NCBI RefSeq assembly: GCF_946479755.1 | Contig: NZ_CAMLHC010000011.1 | Coordinates: forward strand, 62,001 to 126,000 | Direction: 5' to 3' | DNA: 64,000 nucleotides | DNA from: an uncultured Chitinophaga sp. | GTDB lineage: Bacteria; Bacteroidota; Bacteroidia; Chitinophagales; Chitinophagaceae | Shown here: positions 35,052 through 43,097 of the stretch, in pieces | How positions within the stretch are numbered: the stretch's first letter is position 1 | Layout of the letters: every line of letters begins with the position of its first letter | The notes under the pieces: generated by a model | The model's input: only the letters and a program-made list of their open reading frames with translations | Told to the model about the DNA's origin: nothing | Databases searched by the model: none | Position numbers and translations under genes: made by a program

Positions 35052-35960
35052 ATGTCTACATTAGCACCGATTATTTTTTTCGCGTATAAGCGGCCGGAGA
35101 TCACCAGGAAAGCCCTGGAGAGCCTGGCGCTCAATCCGGAGGCGGCGGAGAGTGAGTTGTATGTATTTGCGGACGGGCCGAAAGAAGGTGCAACCGAAGA
35201 GGCGTTGCAGCAGATAGCCGCTACCCGGGAGGTGATCCGCAGCCGTAACTGGTGCGGCACCGTACACATTGCGGAGCGGGTACAGAACTACGGGCTGGCC
35301 AAATCAGTGATCACCGGCGTGACGGAAGTCATTGAGAAACATGGCAAAGCAATCGTGGTGGAAGACGACCTGGTACTGTCGCCCTATTTTCTCAAATATA
35401 TGAACGGGGGGCTGGACCTGTATGAAGATGAGCCGCAGGTGGCTTCTATTCACGGGTATGTGTACCCGTTACAGGAGAAAATGCCGGAGACCTTTTTTAT
35501 CCGGGGGGCCGACTGCTGGGGATGGGCTACCTGGGCCCGCGCCTGGAAGCAGTTTGAGCCGGATGGCCAGAAACTGTACGATGCCATCCGCCTGAAAGGG
35601 GAAGGCAGGGCGTTCGACTTTAATGACACTTACAGTTACATGAAAATGCTGCGTAAGCAGATCAGCGGCCAGAACGACTCCTGGGCCATCCGCTGGTATG
35701 CGTCCGCCTTTTTGAAGAATATGCTGACGTTGTACCCGTCCCGTTCGCTGGTACAGAACATCGGCGGCGATGAATCGGCCACACACATGGATGAGGCCGA
35801 TACGGGGAATTTTGAAGTGGTGTTGTCCCCCACGCCGGTGATATTGCAGAAATTACCCATGGAGGCCAGTGTACAAGGCACTGCCGCCTTTGAGACCTAT
35901 TTCAGATCTATCAAACCCGGCTTCGTTCAACGGCTGAAGCGATTTATCAAAAAGCGGTAG
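35052..35960 (+). CDS. Glycosyltransferase, GT-A fold (GNT-I-like)
   Basis: 302 residues. The N-terminus APIIFFAYKRPEITRKALESL is typical of GT-A enzymes that act on glycan cores. The metal-binding acidic motif is VVEDDLVLSPYFLKYMN (EDD near residue 103), which resembles GNT-I-type transferases. WGWATWARAWKQF follows. It has no signal or membrane helix. It is the first gene of a plus-strand glycan operon and lies divergent from the flippase. The sugar donor is unknown. Confidence 0.85.
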   Translation: MSTLAPIIFFAYKRPEITRKALESLALNPEAAESELYVFADGPKEGATEEALQQIAATREVIRSRNWCGTVHIAERVQNYGLAKSVITGVTEVIEKHGKAIVVEDDLVLSPYFLKYMNGGLDLYEDEPQVASIHGYVYPLQEKMPETFFIRGADCWGWATWARAWKQFEPDGQKLYDAIRLKGEGRAFDFNDTYSYMKMLRKQISGQNDSWAIRWYASAFLKNMLTLYPSRSLVQNIGGDESATHMDEADTGNFEVVLSPTPVILQKLPMEASVQGTAAFETYFRSIKPGFVQRLKRFIKKR

Positions 35961-36018
35961 CCGTAGCCCGGGGCCTGAGCGCCGGGAATGCAGCAGGAAC
36001 GATCTAAACACCATATAC

Positions 36019-36663
36019 ATGCGCAATGACAACCGGAATTATGACTATTCGGGGATTCCAGCCAACAGAAGACCGGAATACAGTAAGATCATCAGTTTAC
36101 TGGAGACGGGAAGTAAAGTACTGGACCTGGGCTGTGGCAACGGCCTGCTGATAGAAGCCATGCAACAGGAAAAGAAATGTCAGTGCAAAGGCATGGAGCT
36201 TTCTGAGTCCGGCGTGGACATCTGCCGGCAGAAGGGGTTGGACGTGATCACCGGGCGTATTGACGAGACATTGCCCTATGGCGACAACGAGTTTGACGTG
36301 GCGGTGTGTAACGTGACCATCCAGATGGTAATGTACCCGGAGAAATTGTTGGCCGAAATGAAACGGGTTTCCCGTTATCAGATCGTCTCATTTCCTAACT
36401 TTGCGTACTTTATAAACCGCTTTGACATGCTCCTCAACGGCAGGATGCCTCAGCGGATGCTGTTTGGCTACCGGTGGTACAATACCGGCCATATCCACCA
36501 GCTGTCTGTCCGCGACTATGATGAGCTGTTACAGGCGGTGGGCGGATTACAAAAGAAACGGAAGCTGTACGTGTCGGCCGGCTTTAAGCTGATCGACCTC
36601 CTGGGCGGCCTGTTTCCCGGATGGTTCCGCAAAACGGTCATCCTGGAAACGGTGAAGGCATAA
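36019..36663 (+). CDS. MetW-like SAM-dependent methyltransferase
   Basis: 214 residues with the class I methyltransferase motif VLDLGCGNGLLIEAM (34-48), then GMELSESGVDICRQKGLDVITG and YGDNEFDVAVCNVTIQMVMYPEKLLAEM. The sequence resembles MetW. In a glycan cluster it could instead methylate a sugar or lipid carrier. No metX neighbour is present, so a methionine role is less likely here. 58 bp after the previous glycosyltransferase and 9 bp before the next. Confidence 0.85.
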   Translation: MRNDNRNYDYSGIPANRRPEYSKIISLLETGSKVLDLGCGNGLLIEAMQQEKKCQCKGMELSESGVDICRQKGLDVITGRIDETLPYGDNEFDVAVCNVTIQMVMYPEKLLAEMKRVSRYQIVSFPNFAYFINRFDMLLNGRMPQRMLFGYRWYNTGHIHQLSVRDYDELLQAVGGLQKKRKLYVSAGFKLIDLLGGLFPGWFRKTVILETVKA

Positions 36664-36672
36664 AACCTGATT

Positions 36673-37674
36673 ATGAACGAAAGAGATACTACATTATATT
36701 ATTGTACGCTGTTTGACAGTAATTATTTGTCCCGTGGGCTGGCCATGTACACTTCGCTGGCGGCCGTGTGTTCCGATTTTCACCTGTATGTTTTTGCTTT
36801 CGACGACAAATGCCTGTCCGTATTACGGAAGATGGCGCTGCCGCACCTGACGGTAATCTCGCTGGCAGAATTTGAAGACCCGGAGCTGCTGAAAGTGAAA
36901 CCTTCCCGTAACCGGGCGGAATACTGCTGGACCTGTAGCTCTTCCACCATTCTTTACTGCATTCAGCAGTTTCAGCTGCCGCATTGTACCTATATCGATG
37001 CGGACCTGTATTTTTACAACGATCCCCGCGTGCTGATGGAGGAGATGGGCAACCACTCCGTGCTGATCACCGAGCATCGTTATACGCCGCAATACGATAA
37101 AAGCAAGTTGAGTGGCAAATACTGCGTGCAGTACATCACTTTCCGTAACAACCGCTGGGGCATGGAAGCTTTACAGTGGTGGCGCAATGCGTGCCTCGAC
37201 TGGTGTTACGACCGCCACGAAGACGGTAAGTTCGGCGACCAGAAATACCTGGACGACTGGACCACCCGCTTCATGAACGTATGGGTGATGGAGAACCTGG
37301 GCGGCGGCCTGGCGCTATGGAATATCCAGCAATACGACGTGTTTAAAAACGGCGATAAATTACGTTGCCGCGAAATCAGTACCGGTAAAGAGTTTGATCC
37401 GATATTTTACCATTTCCATTACCTGAAGTATTTTACCGATAATACCATAGAACTAGGCAGACGTATCATTACGCCGGCCGTTAAAAAGCTGTTCTATGAA
37501 CCGTATGTCCTGGAACTGGAGAAAAGCAAACGGCAGATACAGGCGGTAGACCCGTCTTTTGACCCGCATGGCGCCAGGCCCCGGCCGGCCGGACTGAAAG
37601 CCACGCTGGTGACCATCTGGCGCAAACTGAGAAATGTTTATCATATATATCCCCTGAAGGAATCCGGGATTTAA
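36673..37674 (+). CDS. Glycosyltransferase with DxD motif (GT8-like)
   Basis: A 333-residue GT-A type protein. It opens with LYYCTLFDSNYLSRGLAMYTSL, as in GT8-related enzymes, and has the metal site DADLYFY at 109-115 and QKYLDDWTTRF later. It is annotated only at fold level because donor and acceptor are unknown. No signal peptide. It sits between the methyltransferase and the FdtA-like gene, with gaps of 9 bp each. Confidence 0.82.
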   Translation: MNERDTTLYYCTLFDSNYLSRGLAMYTSLAAVCSDFHLYVFAFDDKCLSVLRKMALPHLTVISLAEFEDPELLKVKPSRNRAEYCWTCSSSTILYCIQQFQLPHCTYIDADLYFYNDPRVLMEEMGNHSVLITEHRYTPQYDKSKLSGKYCVQYITFRNNRWGMEALQWWRNACLDWCYDRHEDGKFGDQKYLDDWTTRFMNVWVMENLGGGLALWNIQQYDVFKNGDKLRCREISTGKEFDPIFYHFHYLKYFTDNTIELGRRIITPAVKKLFYEPYVLELEKSKRQIQAVDPSFDPHGARPRPAGLKATLVTIWRKLRNVYHIYPLKESGI

Positions 37675-37683
37675 ATACAACGC

Positions 37684-38067
37684 ATGGCACATATTATTGA
37701 TTTGACGACACACAGTGATAAACGGGGGAACCTTACCGTCATCGAAAAACAGATCCCTTTCTCTATCAAAAGGATCTTTTATATCTATGGCGTGGATGAT
37801 TCCATAAGAGGAGGCCACCGCCATCACCATACCATACAGGCCGCCATCTGCGTACATGGCAGCTGTATTGTATCCAACAATAACGGTAAAGGAGAAAAGA
37901 CCGATTTTGTGCTGGACCATCCCAACAAATGCCTGATACTGGAACCGGAAGACTGGCATACCATGCACCACTTTACCCCCGATGCGGTATTGCTGGTAAT
38001 GGCATCTACCCCCTTCGACCCGGCCGATTATATTTATGAACCTTATGACAACGCTGACAGGTTATGA
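37684..38067 (+). CDS. Sugar 3,4-ketoisomerase (FdtA/QdtA family cupin)
   Basis: 127 residues, a single cupin domain. The motif [11 protein letters not shown] (42-52) corresponds to the conserved RGxHAH(K) of FdtA/QdtA, which convert dTDP-4-keto-6-deoxyglucose to the 3-keto isomer; His45-49 are likely the active-site region. Its stop overlaps the start of the aminotransferase (ATGA), so the two are co-translated, the expected pair for a 3-amino-3,6-dideoxyhexose. Whether the product is Fuc3N or Qui3N cannot be read. Confidence 0.85.
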   Translation: MAHIIDLTTHSDKRGNLTVIEKQIPFSIKRIFYIYGVDDSIRGGHRHHHTIQAAICVHGSCIVSNNNGKGEKTDFVLDHPNKCLILEPEDWHTMHHFTPDAVLLVMASTPFDPADYIYEPYDNADRL

Positions 38068-39149
38068 TCGATTATGAAAACCTCGGCTTGCTGAACAAGC
38101 CTTTCTTCGACGAATTTAAAGCTGCTTTCAGCGACACACTGGAAAGCGGCTGGTATATACTGGGCAATAAAGTAAAGGAATTTGAGACTGCCTATGCGCA
38201 GTATCATAACGTGAAACACTGCCTCGGACTGGCCAACGGCCTCGATGCGCTGATCCTGGCCCTGCGTGCGTTCAACTTCGCACCGGGCGACGAAGTGATC
38301 GTGCCTTCCAATACGTACATCGCCACCATCCTGTCTATCGCGCAGTGCGGCCTCAAACCCGTGCTCGTGGAGCCGGACATCCATACGTACAATATTGATC
38401 CGGAGAAAATTCCGGCGGCCATTACCCCCCGTACCCGCGCCATCATGGTGGTGCACCTGTACGGCAAAAGCTGCGAGATGGACAAAATCATGGCCATCAA
38501 GGAAAAACACAACCTCGTATTGATCGAAGACTGCGCCCAGTCACATGCGGCCTCCTTCAAAGGGCAGCTGACCGGCACCTTTGGAGAGTTCGGGGCGTTC
38601 AGCTTTTATCCTACCAAAAACCTCGGCGCCCTCGGCGACGCAGGCGCTATCCTCTGCAACGACGATGAACTGGCTACCGCCATCCGCCGGTTGCGTAACT
38701 ACGGCTCTGACGTAAAATACTACAACGAGGTGGTGGGCTATAATTCCCGGCTGGATGAGGTGCAGGCGGCTTTCCTCAGCGTGAAGTTCAAATATCTCGC
38801 ACAGATCACCGAACATAAACGCAAGCTGGCAGACATCTACCACCAGGGGTTAAAAAGCGATTTTATCAAACCCGTGGTACATCCGGATTATTTTGATGTC
38901 TACCATATCTATAATATCCGCCACGAGCGCCGGGATGAACTGAAGCAGTTCCTGCTGGACAATGGCGTGAAAACAGATATCCACTACCCGCTGCCGCCGC
39001 ATCATCAGAAAGCCATGAAAGGCATTATTGAAGGTACTTCCTATCCGATTTCGGAAGAGATACACCGTACCACGCTCAGCCTGCCGTGTTCTTACTGTCA
39101 CACGACAGCAGATATCGAAAAAGTGGTGGAAGTGATCAATAAATTCTAA
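38064..39149 (+). CDS. DegT/DnrJ/EryC1/StrS sugar aminotransferase (FdtB-like)
   Basis: A 361-residue PLP enzyme of the sensory-domain sugar aminotransferase family. PLP-lysine is Lys185 in [13 protein letters not shown]; other signatures are [24 protein letters not shown] and RLRNYGSD. With the overlapping FdtA-like gene it should add the amino group at C3 of a dTDP-keto sugar. The next gene is a glycosyltransferase 10 bp away. No N-acetyltransferase or rml genes are in the window, so the pathway is incomplete here. Confidence 0.9.
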   Translation: MIDYENLGLLNKPFFDEFKAAFSDTLESGWYILGNKVKEFETAYAQYHNVKHCLGLANGLDALILALRAFNFAPGDEVIVPSNTYIATILSIAQCGLKPVLVEPDIHTYNIDPEKIPAAITPRTRAIMVVHLYGKSCEMDKIMAIKEKHNLVLIEDCAQSHAASFKGQLTGTFGEFGAFSFYPTKNLGALGDAGAILCNDDELATAIRRLRNYGSDVKYYNEVVGYNSRLDEVQAAFLSVKFKYLAQITEHKRKLADIYHQGLKSDFIKPVVHPDYFDVYHIYNIRHERRDELKQFLLDNGVKTDIHYPLPPHHQKAMKGIIEGTSYPISEEIHRTTLSLPCSYCHTTADIEKVVEVINKF

Positions 39150-39159
39150 AGAAATAACA

Positions 39160-39918
39160 GTGACGGATAAACGATCATCACCGGTTGTCAGCATTATCAC
39201 CGTATGTTACAATGCCGGCAGGTTTATTGAAAGCACCATTCAGAGCGTGCTGGCGCAGACCTACCCGCATATCGAGTACATCATCGTGGATGGGGCCTCG
39301 AAAGATAATACCATGGAGGTGATAGCGCCTTACCGCTCCCGCATCGCGAAAGTGGTGTCGGAAAAAGACAACGGCCTGTATGACGCCATGAACAAAGGGA
39401 TGCAGCTGGCTACCGGCGAATACCTGTTGTTCCTCAATGCGGACGACGCGCTGGCAGATGATACCGTCATCGAAAAGATGCTGGGCACTTGTCCGGATGC
39501 AGACGTTTATTACGGAGAAGCCATGTTCATGGATGAACAGGGGAAGGAGCTGGGACTGCGGTCTGAACAAACGCCGCACAAAGTGCCGGCGCAGCTCAAC
39601 TGGAAAAGCCTGAAACATGGCATGGTGGTGTCTCACCAGGCCTACGTCATCCGCAGGCGGTTGAGTCCTCCGTATGATCTGCAATACAAAGTGTGTGCGG
39701 ACATTGACTGGATGATCCGAACGTTGAAAGCCTCCCGGAACATCTGCAATACACATGTCACCGTGTCGAAATTCAGGGTAGGCGGTACTTCCAAGCAACG
39801 CCAGCAACTGGCGTGGAAGGAACGGTATAAGATTCTAAGCCGTTATTACGGACATATTCCCAATTTCACGCATCACCTGTTCATCGGGCTGCGATATATC
39901 TTCTCTAAAAAATATTAG
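39160..39918 (+). CDS. GT2-family glycosyltransferase
   Basis: 252 residues with the GT2 signature VSIITVCYNAGRFIESTIQSVLAQ, HIEYIIVDGASKDNT and the metal site NADDALADD (near 90). It starts with GTG at 39160; VSIITVCYN begins at residue 10, as usual. It closes the glycan operon. The product is likely cytosolic or peripheral on the inner membrane. Donor unknown; a role in using the 3-amino sugar made by the two preceding genes is inference from position. Confidence 0.88.
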   Translation: MTDKRSSPVVSIITVCYNAGRFIESTIQSVLAQTYPHIEYIIVDGASKDNTMEVIAPYRSRIAKVVSEKDNGLYDAMNKGMQLATGEYLLFLNADDALADDTVIEKMLGTCPDADVYYGEAMFMDEQGKELGLRSEQTPHKVPAQLNWKSLKHGMVVSHQAYVIRRRLSPPYDLQYKVCADIDWMIRTLKASRNICNTHVTVSKFRVGGTSKQRQQLAWKERYKILSRYYGHIPNFTHHLFIGLRYIFSKKY

Positions 39919-40065
39919 TGATGGTCCCGGGCCACCGTAAAACAGGTGGCCCCGGGTGCATTTTCCCTGTGACCGGCATGTTTACCGCCGTAAACGCCCT
40001 GTTCACCGAATAAGTTTTGTCTCCCCGCCCGCCCCCCCGACCTTTAGTTCGTTAAACTGATTCTT

Positions 40066-40665
40066 ATGAAACGATGGACGCTCTATGGCATACTGCTGCT
40101 GGTTTGTTGTTGCACCGGCTGCCTGTATACACTCAACCCGCTATTCACCGCCAAAGATCTCCGGTTTGATCCCCGTTTGCTGGGGACCTGGAACACCGGG
40201 GAGGATAAAGTAATCGTAACTGTTGCCACCAAAGAAGACCTGGCTGGTTTTCCCAAGGCGTTGCAGGCATTACAGGCCAGGACCTACAAGATCAGGAGTA
40301 TCGAAGGACAAAGCCATATAGAGAGCCAATATCTTTGTTTCCTGGTGATGCTGGGGAAGGAGTATTATATGGACCTCTATCCACTGGGGCAGCATACATC
40401 CGCTGACGTGCTCCGGGCAATGGTGATACCCGGGCATAAATTCTTTAAAGTGAAGCTACAGGACAAGAATATCGAGCTTCGCGACCTGGATGACGAGTTC
40501 CTGGAAGAAGAGATCAGGCAGAAAAAAGTGAGCATTACCCATCTCACCCGTTCAGATGGCACCATATTGGTCACTGCCCCTACAGCGGAACTACAGCAGT
40601 ATGTACTAAAGTATACCCACGTAACCGCCGCATTTAAACATACGCCCGCCATCTGGAACAGATAA
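40066..40665 (+). CDS. Hypothetical lipoprotein A, paralogue of the next gene
   Basis: 199 residues. A signal ending at Cys19 (LLLVCCCTGC) marks a lipoprotein. The body has LLGTWNTGEDKVIVTVATKEDL, GKEYYMDLYP and TILVTAPTAELQQYVLKY. The same pattern, in the same order, recurs in the next gene (VEGRWLTSEGAVTIDLFTKSDL, NRLYMDLTP, NTLITASSAELQRFVTKY), so the two are tandem paralogues. No known family recognised. It is the first gene of an apparent four-gene operon with a LytS-type kinase and LytTR regulator, and may be a sensor input or regulated product (inference). Confidence 0.75.
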   Translation: MKRWTLYGILLLVCCCTGCLYTLNPLFTAKDLRFDPRLLGTWNTGEDKVIVTVATKEDLAGFPKALQALQARTYKIRSIEGQSHIESQYLCFLVMLGKEYYMDLYPLGQHTSADVLRAMVIPGHKFFKVKLQDKNIELRDLDDEFLEEEIRQKKVSITHLTRSDGTILVTAPTAELQQYVLKYTHVTAAFKHTPAIWNR

Positions 40666-40688
40666 TACACTTACCTAATACCTTATTT

Positions 40689-41282
40689 ATGAAACGCTTC
40701 CTGCTTTTATATACCCTGGTGATCATCATGAGCCTTTCCGCCTGCATTTCCAGCTATTATCCGCTCTGGGATGAGCATTCCGGGACCACCAATGCCCAAG
40801 TGGAAGGTCGCTGGCTAACAAGTGAAGGTGCTGTTACCATTGACCTGTTTACTAAAAGCGATTTGTACAACGACTGGAAAAATTATCAGATGATGAGTGA
40901 AAAGGAGATGCAGCAAACCTACTTTGTCCAGCTGGTACGAAAGACAGATACCACACGGCTGTTTGCAAAAATGATAAAGCTGGATAACCGCCTGTACATG
41001 GACCTGACTCCTATGGATGCTTCTTTTCAGTCTTTTCATACGTATCTTATCGGCAAGATCGTTGAGCTGGACAATGACAAGCTTTCCATTGTTTTTGCCA
41101 ACGGAGCGTTCATTCAGCAACAGCTGGATGCCGGCCGGCTTCGGATAGCACATGTGCCGGACGCTTTATTTGGGAATACGCTCATAACGGCATCGTCAGC
41201 AGAATTACAGCGCTTCGTTACAAAATATGCCAACGACCGGCGCCTGTTCGATGCCAACCACCTTTTTACCCTGAAACGCTAG
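40689..41282 (+). CDS. Hypothetical lipoprotein B, paralogue of the previous gene
   Basis: 197 residues with a signal ending at Cys19 (MSLSAC), the same length and lipobox position as lipoprotein A. The alignment motifs given for lipoprotein A are all present; the middle region is the most diverged. No recognised domain. It is 23 bp after its paralogue and 6 bp before the histidine kinase, a spacing that indicates a single transcript. Confidence 0.75.
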   Translation: MKRFLLLYTLVIIMSLSACISSYYPLWDEHSGTTNAQVEGRWLTSEGAVTIDLFTKSDLYNDWKNYQMMSEKEMQQTYFVQLVRKTDTTRLFAKMIKLDNRLYMDLTPMDASFQSFHTYLIGKIVELDNDKLSIVFANGAFIQQQLDAGRLRIAHVPDALFGNTLITASSAELQRFVTKYANDRRLFDANHLFTLKR

Positions 41283-41288
41283 TGACGC

Positions 41289-42326
41289 ATGTACAAATCC
41301 AGGTTATACAGTACTATTGCCCGTGTTGCCCAGCATGTTCTTTTCTGGAGTGTCATCACGGTGATATTCCTGTATACCTTCAAACAGGGGCCGGAGCCGG
41401 AGCGGTCAGATTACCTGTATACGGTGCTGTTTCAGCTAACCCTGGTCCCGGTAGTGTATATTAACCTATACCTGTTGCTGCCCCGGCTGCTGAAGGCCGG
41501 TAAATGGACCCGCTATGTGTTGTTTACGGCGCTGGTGGTCCTGGCGGGCAGCTGGCTGAATTTTAAATTCTTCCAGGAATGGTCGGCCTACGTATTCCCC
41601 GACTATTTCTTTATCTCCTATTTCACGCTCTGGCAGGTGGCGCTGTTTTTCTGCGTATACCTCCTGTTGAGCGGACTTTTGCATTTCTCCAGGTCCTGGT
41701 TCCTGGTGCAGGAAATGCAGCAGCGGCTACTGATGGCAGAGAAAGAGCAGATACAAACGGAGCTGAAAGCGTTGCAATCGCAGATCAACCCGCACTTTTT
41801 CTTTAACACCCTCAACGGTATGTATGCCATGTCTCTGGCGGAGGACAAGCGGTTGCCCGATATGATCCTTCAGCTCAGCCAGTTGATGCGCTATATGATT
41901 TACGAGATCAGGGAGTTCAAAGTGCCGGTGGAAAAGGAATGGGAGATCGTTAAACACTATATTGCTTTGCAGCAGCTCCGAACAGACCATCATCTTCAGA
42001 TCAATGTTGAAACGGAGGGGGATTTTGAGGAGCAGTCTATTCCGCCTATGATTATTATCCCGCTGGTGGAGAATGCCTTTAAGCATGGTGCAAAAGGCAA
42101 CCGGGGAAGTGTGGAAATAAACATCCGGCTGACGCTGGGAGGGGACCATATTAATTTTTATATTGAGAACACCATGGGGAAAGGAGAGGAGCTGCTTTCC
42201 GGTAGCGGAGGGCTGGGCTTGCAGAATGTGGACCGGCGATTATCGATCCTGTACCCTGGCCACTATTCGCTGATCACCCAATCCGAAAACGGCAAATTCA
42301 TCGCCAGCATTACGCTTCCCTTATGA
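41289..42326 (+). CDS. LytS/YehU-type sensor histidine kinase
   Basis: 345 residues. Four hydrophobic helices (about 15-30, 45-64, 76-93, 110-132) precede a His_kinase domain with the phospho-acceptor His169 in QINPHFFFNTLNGMYAM and an ATPase domain with NAFKHGAKGNRG and GGLGLQNVDRRLSILY. There is no extracellular sensing domain, so the signal is probably membrane-borne or comes from the adjacent lipoproteins. It overlaps the response regulator by 4 bp. Confidence 0.93.
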   Translation: MYKSRLYSTIARVAQHVLFWSVITVIFLYTFKQGPEPERSDYLYTVLFQLTLVPVVYINLYLLLPRLLKAGKWTRYVLFTALVVLAGSWLNFKFFQEWSAYVFPDYFFISYFTLWQVALFFCVYLLLSGLLHFSRSWFLVQEMQQRLLMAEKEQIQTELKALQSQINPHFFFNTLNGMYAMSLAEDKRLPDMILQLSQLMRYMIYEIREFKVPVEKEWEIVKHYIALQQLRTDHHLQINVETEGDFEEQSIPPMIIIPLVENAFKHGAKGNRGSVEINIRLTLGGDHINFYIENTMGKGEELLSGSGGLGLQNVDRRLSILYPGHYSLITQSENGKFIASITLPL

Positions 42327-43042
42327 AAAAGCACTATACCTGTTTAATCGTTGAAGATGAGCCGCTGGCACAGCAGCTGCTAACGGGCTTTGTGAATGCG
42401 CATCCTTCGCTGGCGCTTTCCGGCGTGTGTAAAGATGCGCTGGCGGCGCAGCAGGCGTTGCAGGAAAAGGCCATTGATATTTTGCTGCTGGATATTGAGC
42501 TGCCCACGCTGTCGGGCATTAGTTTGCTGCAGACGCTGTCTCATCATCCTGTAGCCATTTTCACCACGGCCTATCCGCAATATGCGGTGGCCGGTTTTGA
42601 AATGGATGCGGCAGATTTTCTGCTCAAACCCTTCTCGTTTGAAAGGTTTCTGAAGGCGATCAACAAAGCCATTTCCATTATCAATCAGCCTGCGGGACAG
42701 GGGCTGCATCCCCTCAGCTTGTTTGTACGGATGGATAAGAAGGTCTACCAGCTGCAAGTGGCTGACATCCTGTATTTATCGACCGACGATGACTATACGA
42801 ACATCGTCACCACCTCCGGCAGTTATTTCGTGAACGATACGCTGAAAAGCCTGCTGGAGCAGTTGCCGGCAGCGGATTTTCTCCGGGTGCATAAAAGCCA
42901 TGCAGTCGCCCGCAAGCACATTGTGTTTATTGAGGGCAATTACATCAGAGCCGGCGACAAAGACATCCCCGTCGGCGCTGCCTATAAGGACGTTATCTCC
43001 CGGTTCCTGCAGACAGAGAAGCCTAAACGTAAATCATCTTAA
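42323..43042 (+). CDS. LytTR-family response regulator
   Basis: 239 residues. The receiver domain has the acidic pair E11/D12, phospho-acceptor Asp57 (LLLDIELP) and Lys102 (LLKPFS). A LytTR DNA-binding domain follows from about 140 (FVRMDKKVYQLQVADILYLS, LRVHKSHAVARKHI). The start overlaps the kinase stop (ATGA). It likely controls targets set by the four-gene operon, perhaps the lipoproteins themselves (inference). It is followed by a bidirectional terminator. Confidence 0.93.
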   Translation: MKKHYTCLIVEDEPLAQQLLTGFVNAHPSLALSGVCKDALAAQQALQEKAIDILLLDIELPTLSGISLLQTLSHHPVAIFTTAYPQYAVAGFEMDAADFLLKPFSFERFLKAINKAISIINQPAGQGLHPLSLFVRMDKKVYQLQVADILYLSTDDDYTNIVTTSGSYFVNDTLKSLLEQLPAADFLRVHKSHAVARKHIVFIEGNYIRAGDKDIPVGAAYKDVISRFLQTEKPKRKSS

Positions 43043-43044
43043 AT

Positions 43045-43079
43045 AACAAAGGGCAGACCTGAACGGTCTGCCCTTTGTT
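43045..43079. terminator. Bidirectional intrinsic terminator
   Basis: A 15-bp perfect stem (43045-43059/43065-43079) with a TGAAC loop (43060-43064); the arms begin AACAAAGGGCAGACC. It lies between the convergent LytTR gene and YfhO gene. Confidence 0.9.
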
Positions 43080-43097
43080 GTTATGTGACGCAACAGC

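Noticed and set aside
36019..36663. MetW as a methionine biosynthesis gene
   Set aside because: No metX beside it, and it is embedded in a glycan operon, so only a methyltransferase call is supported.
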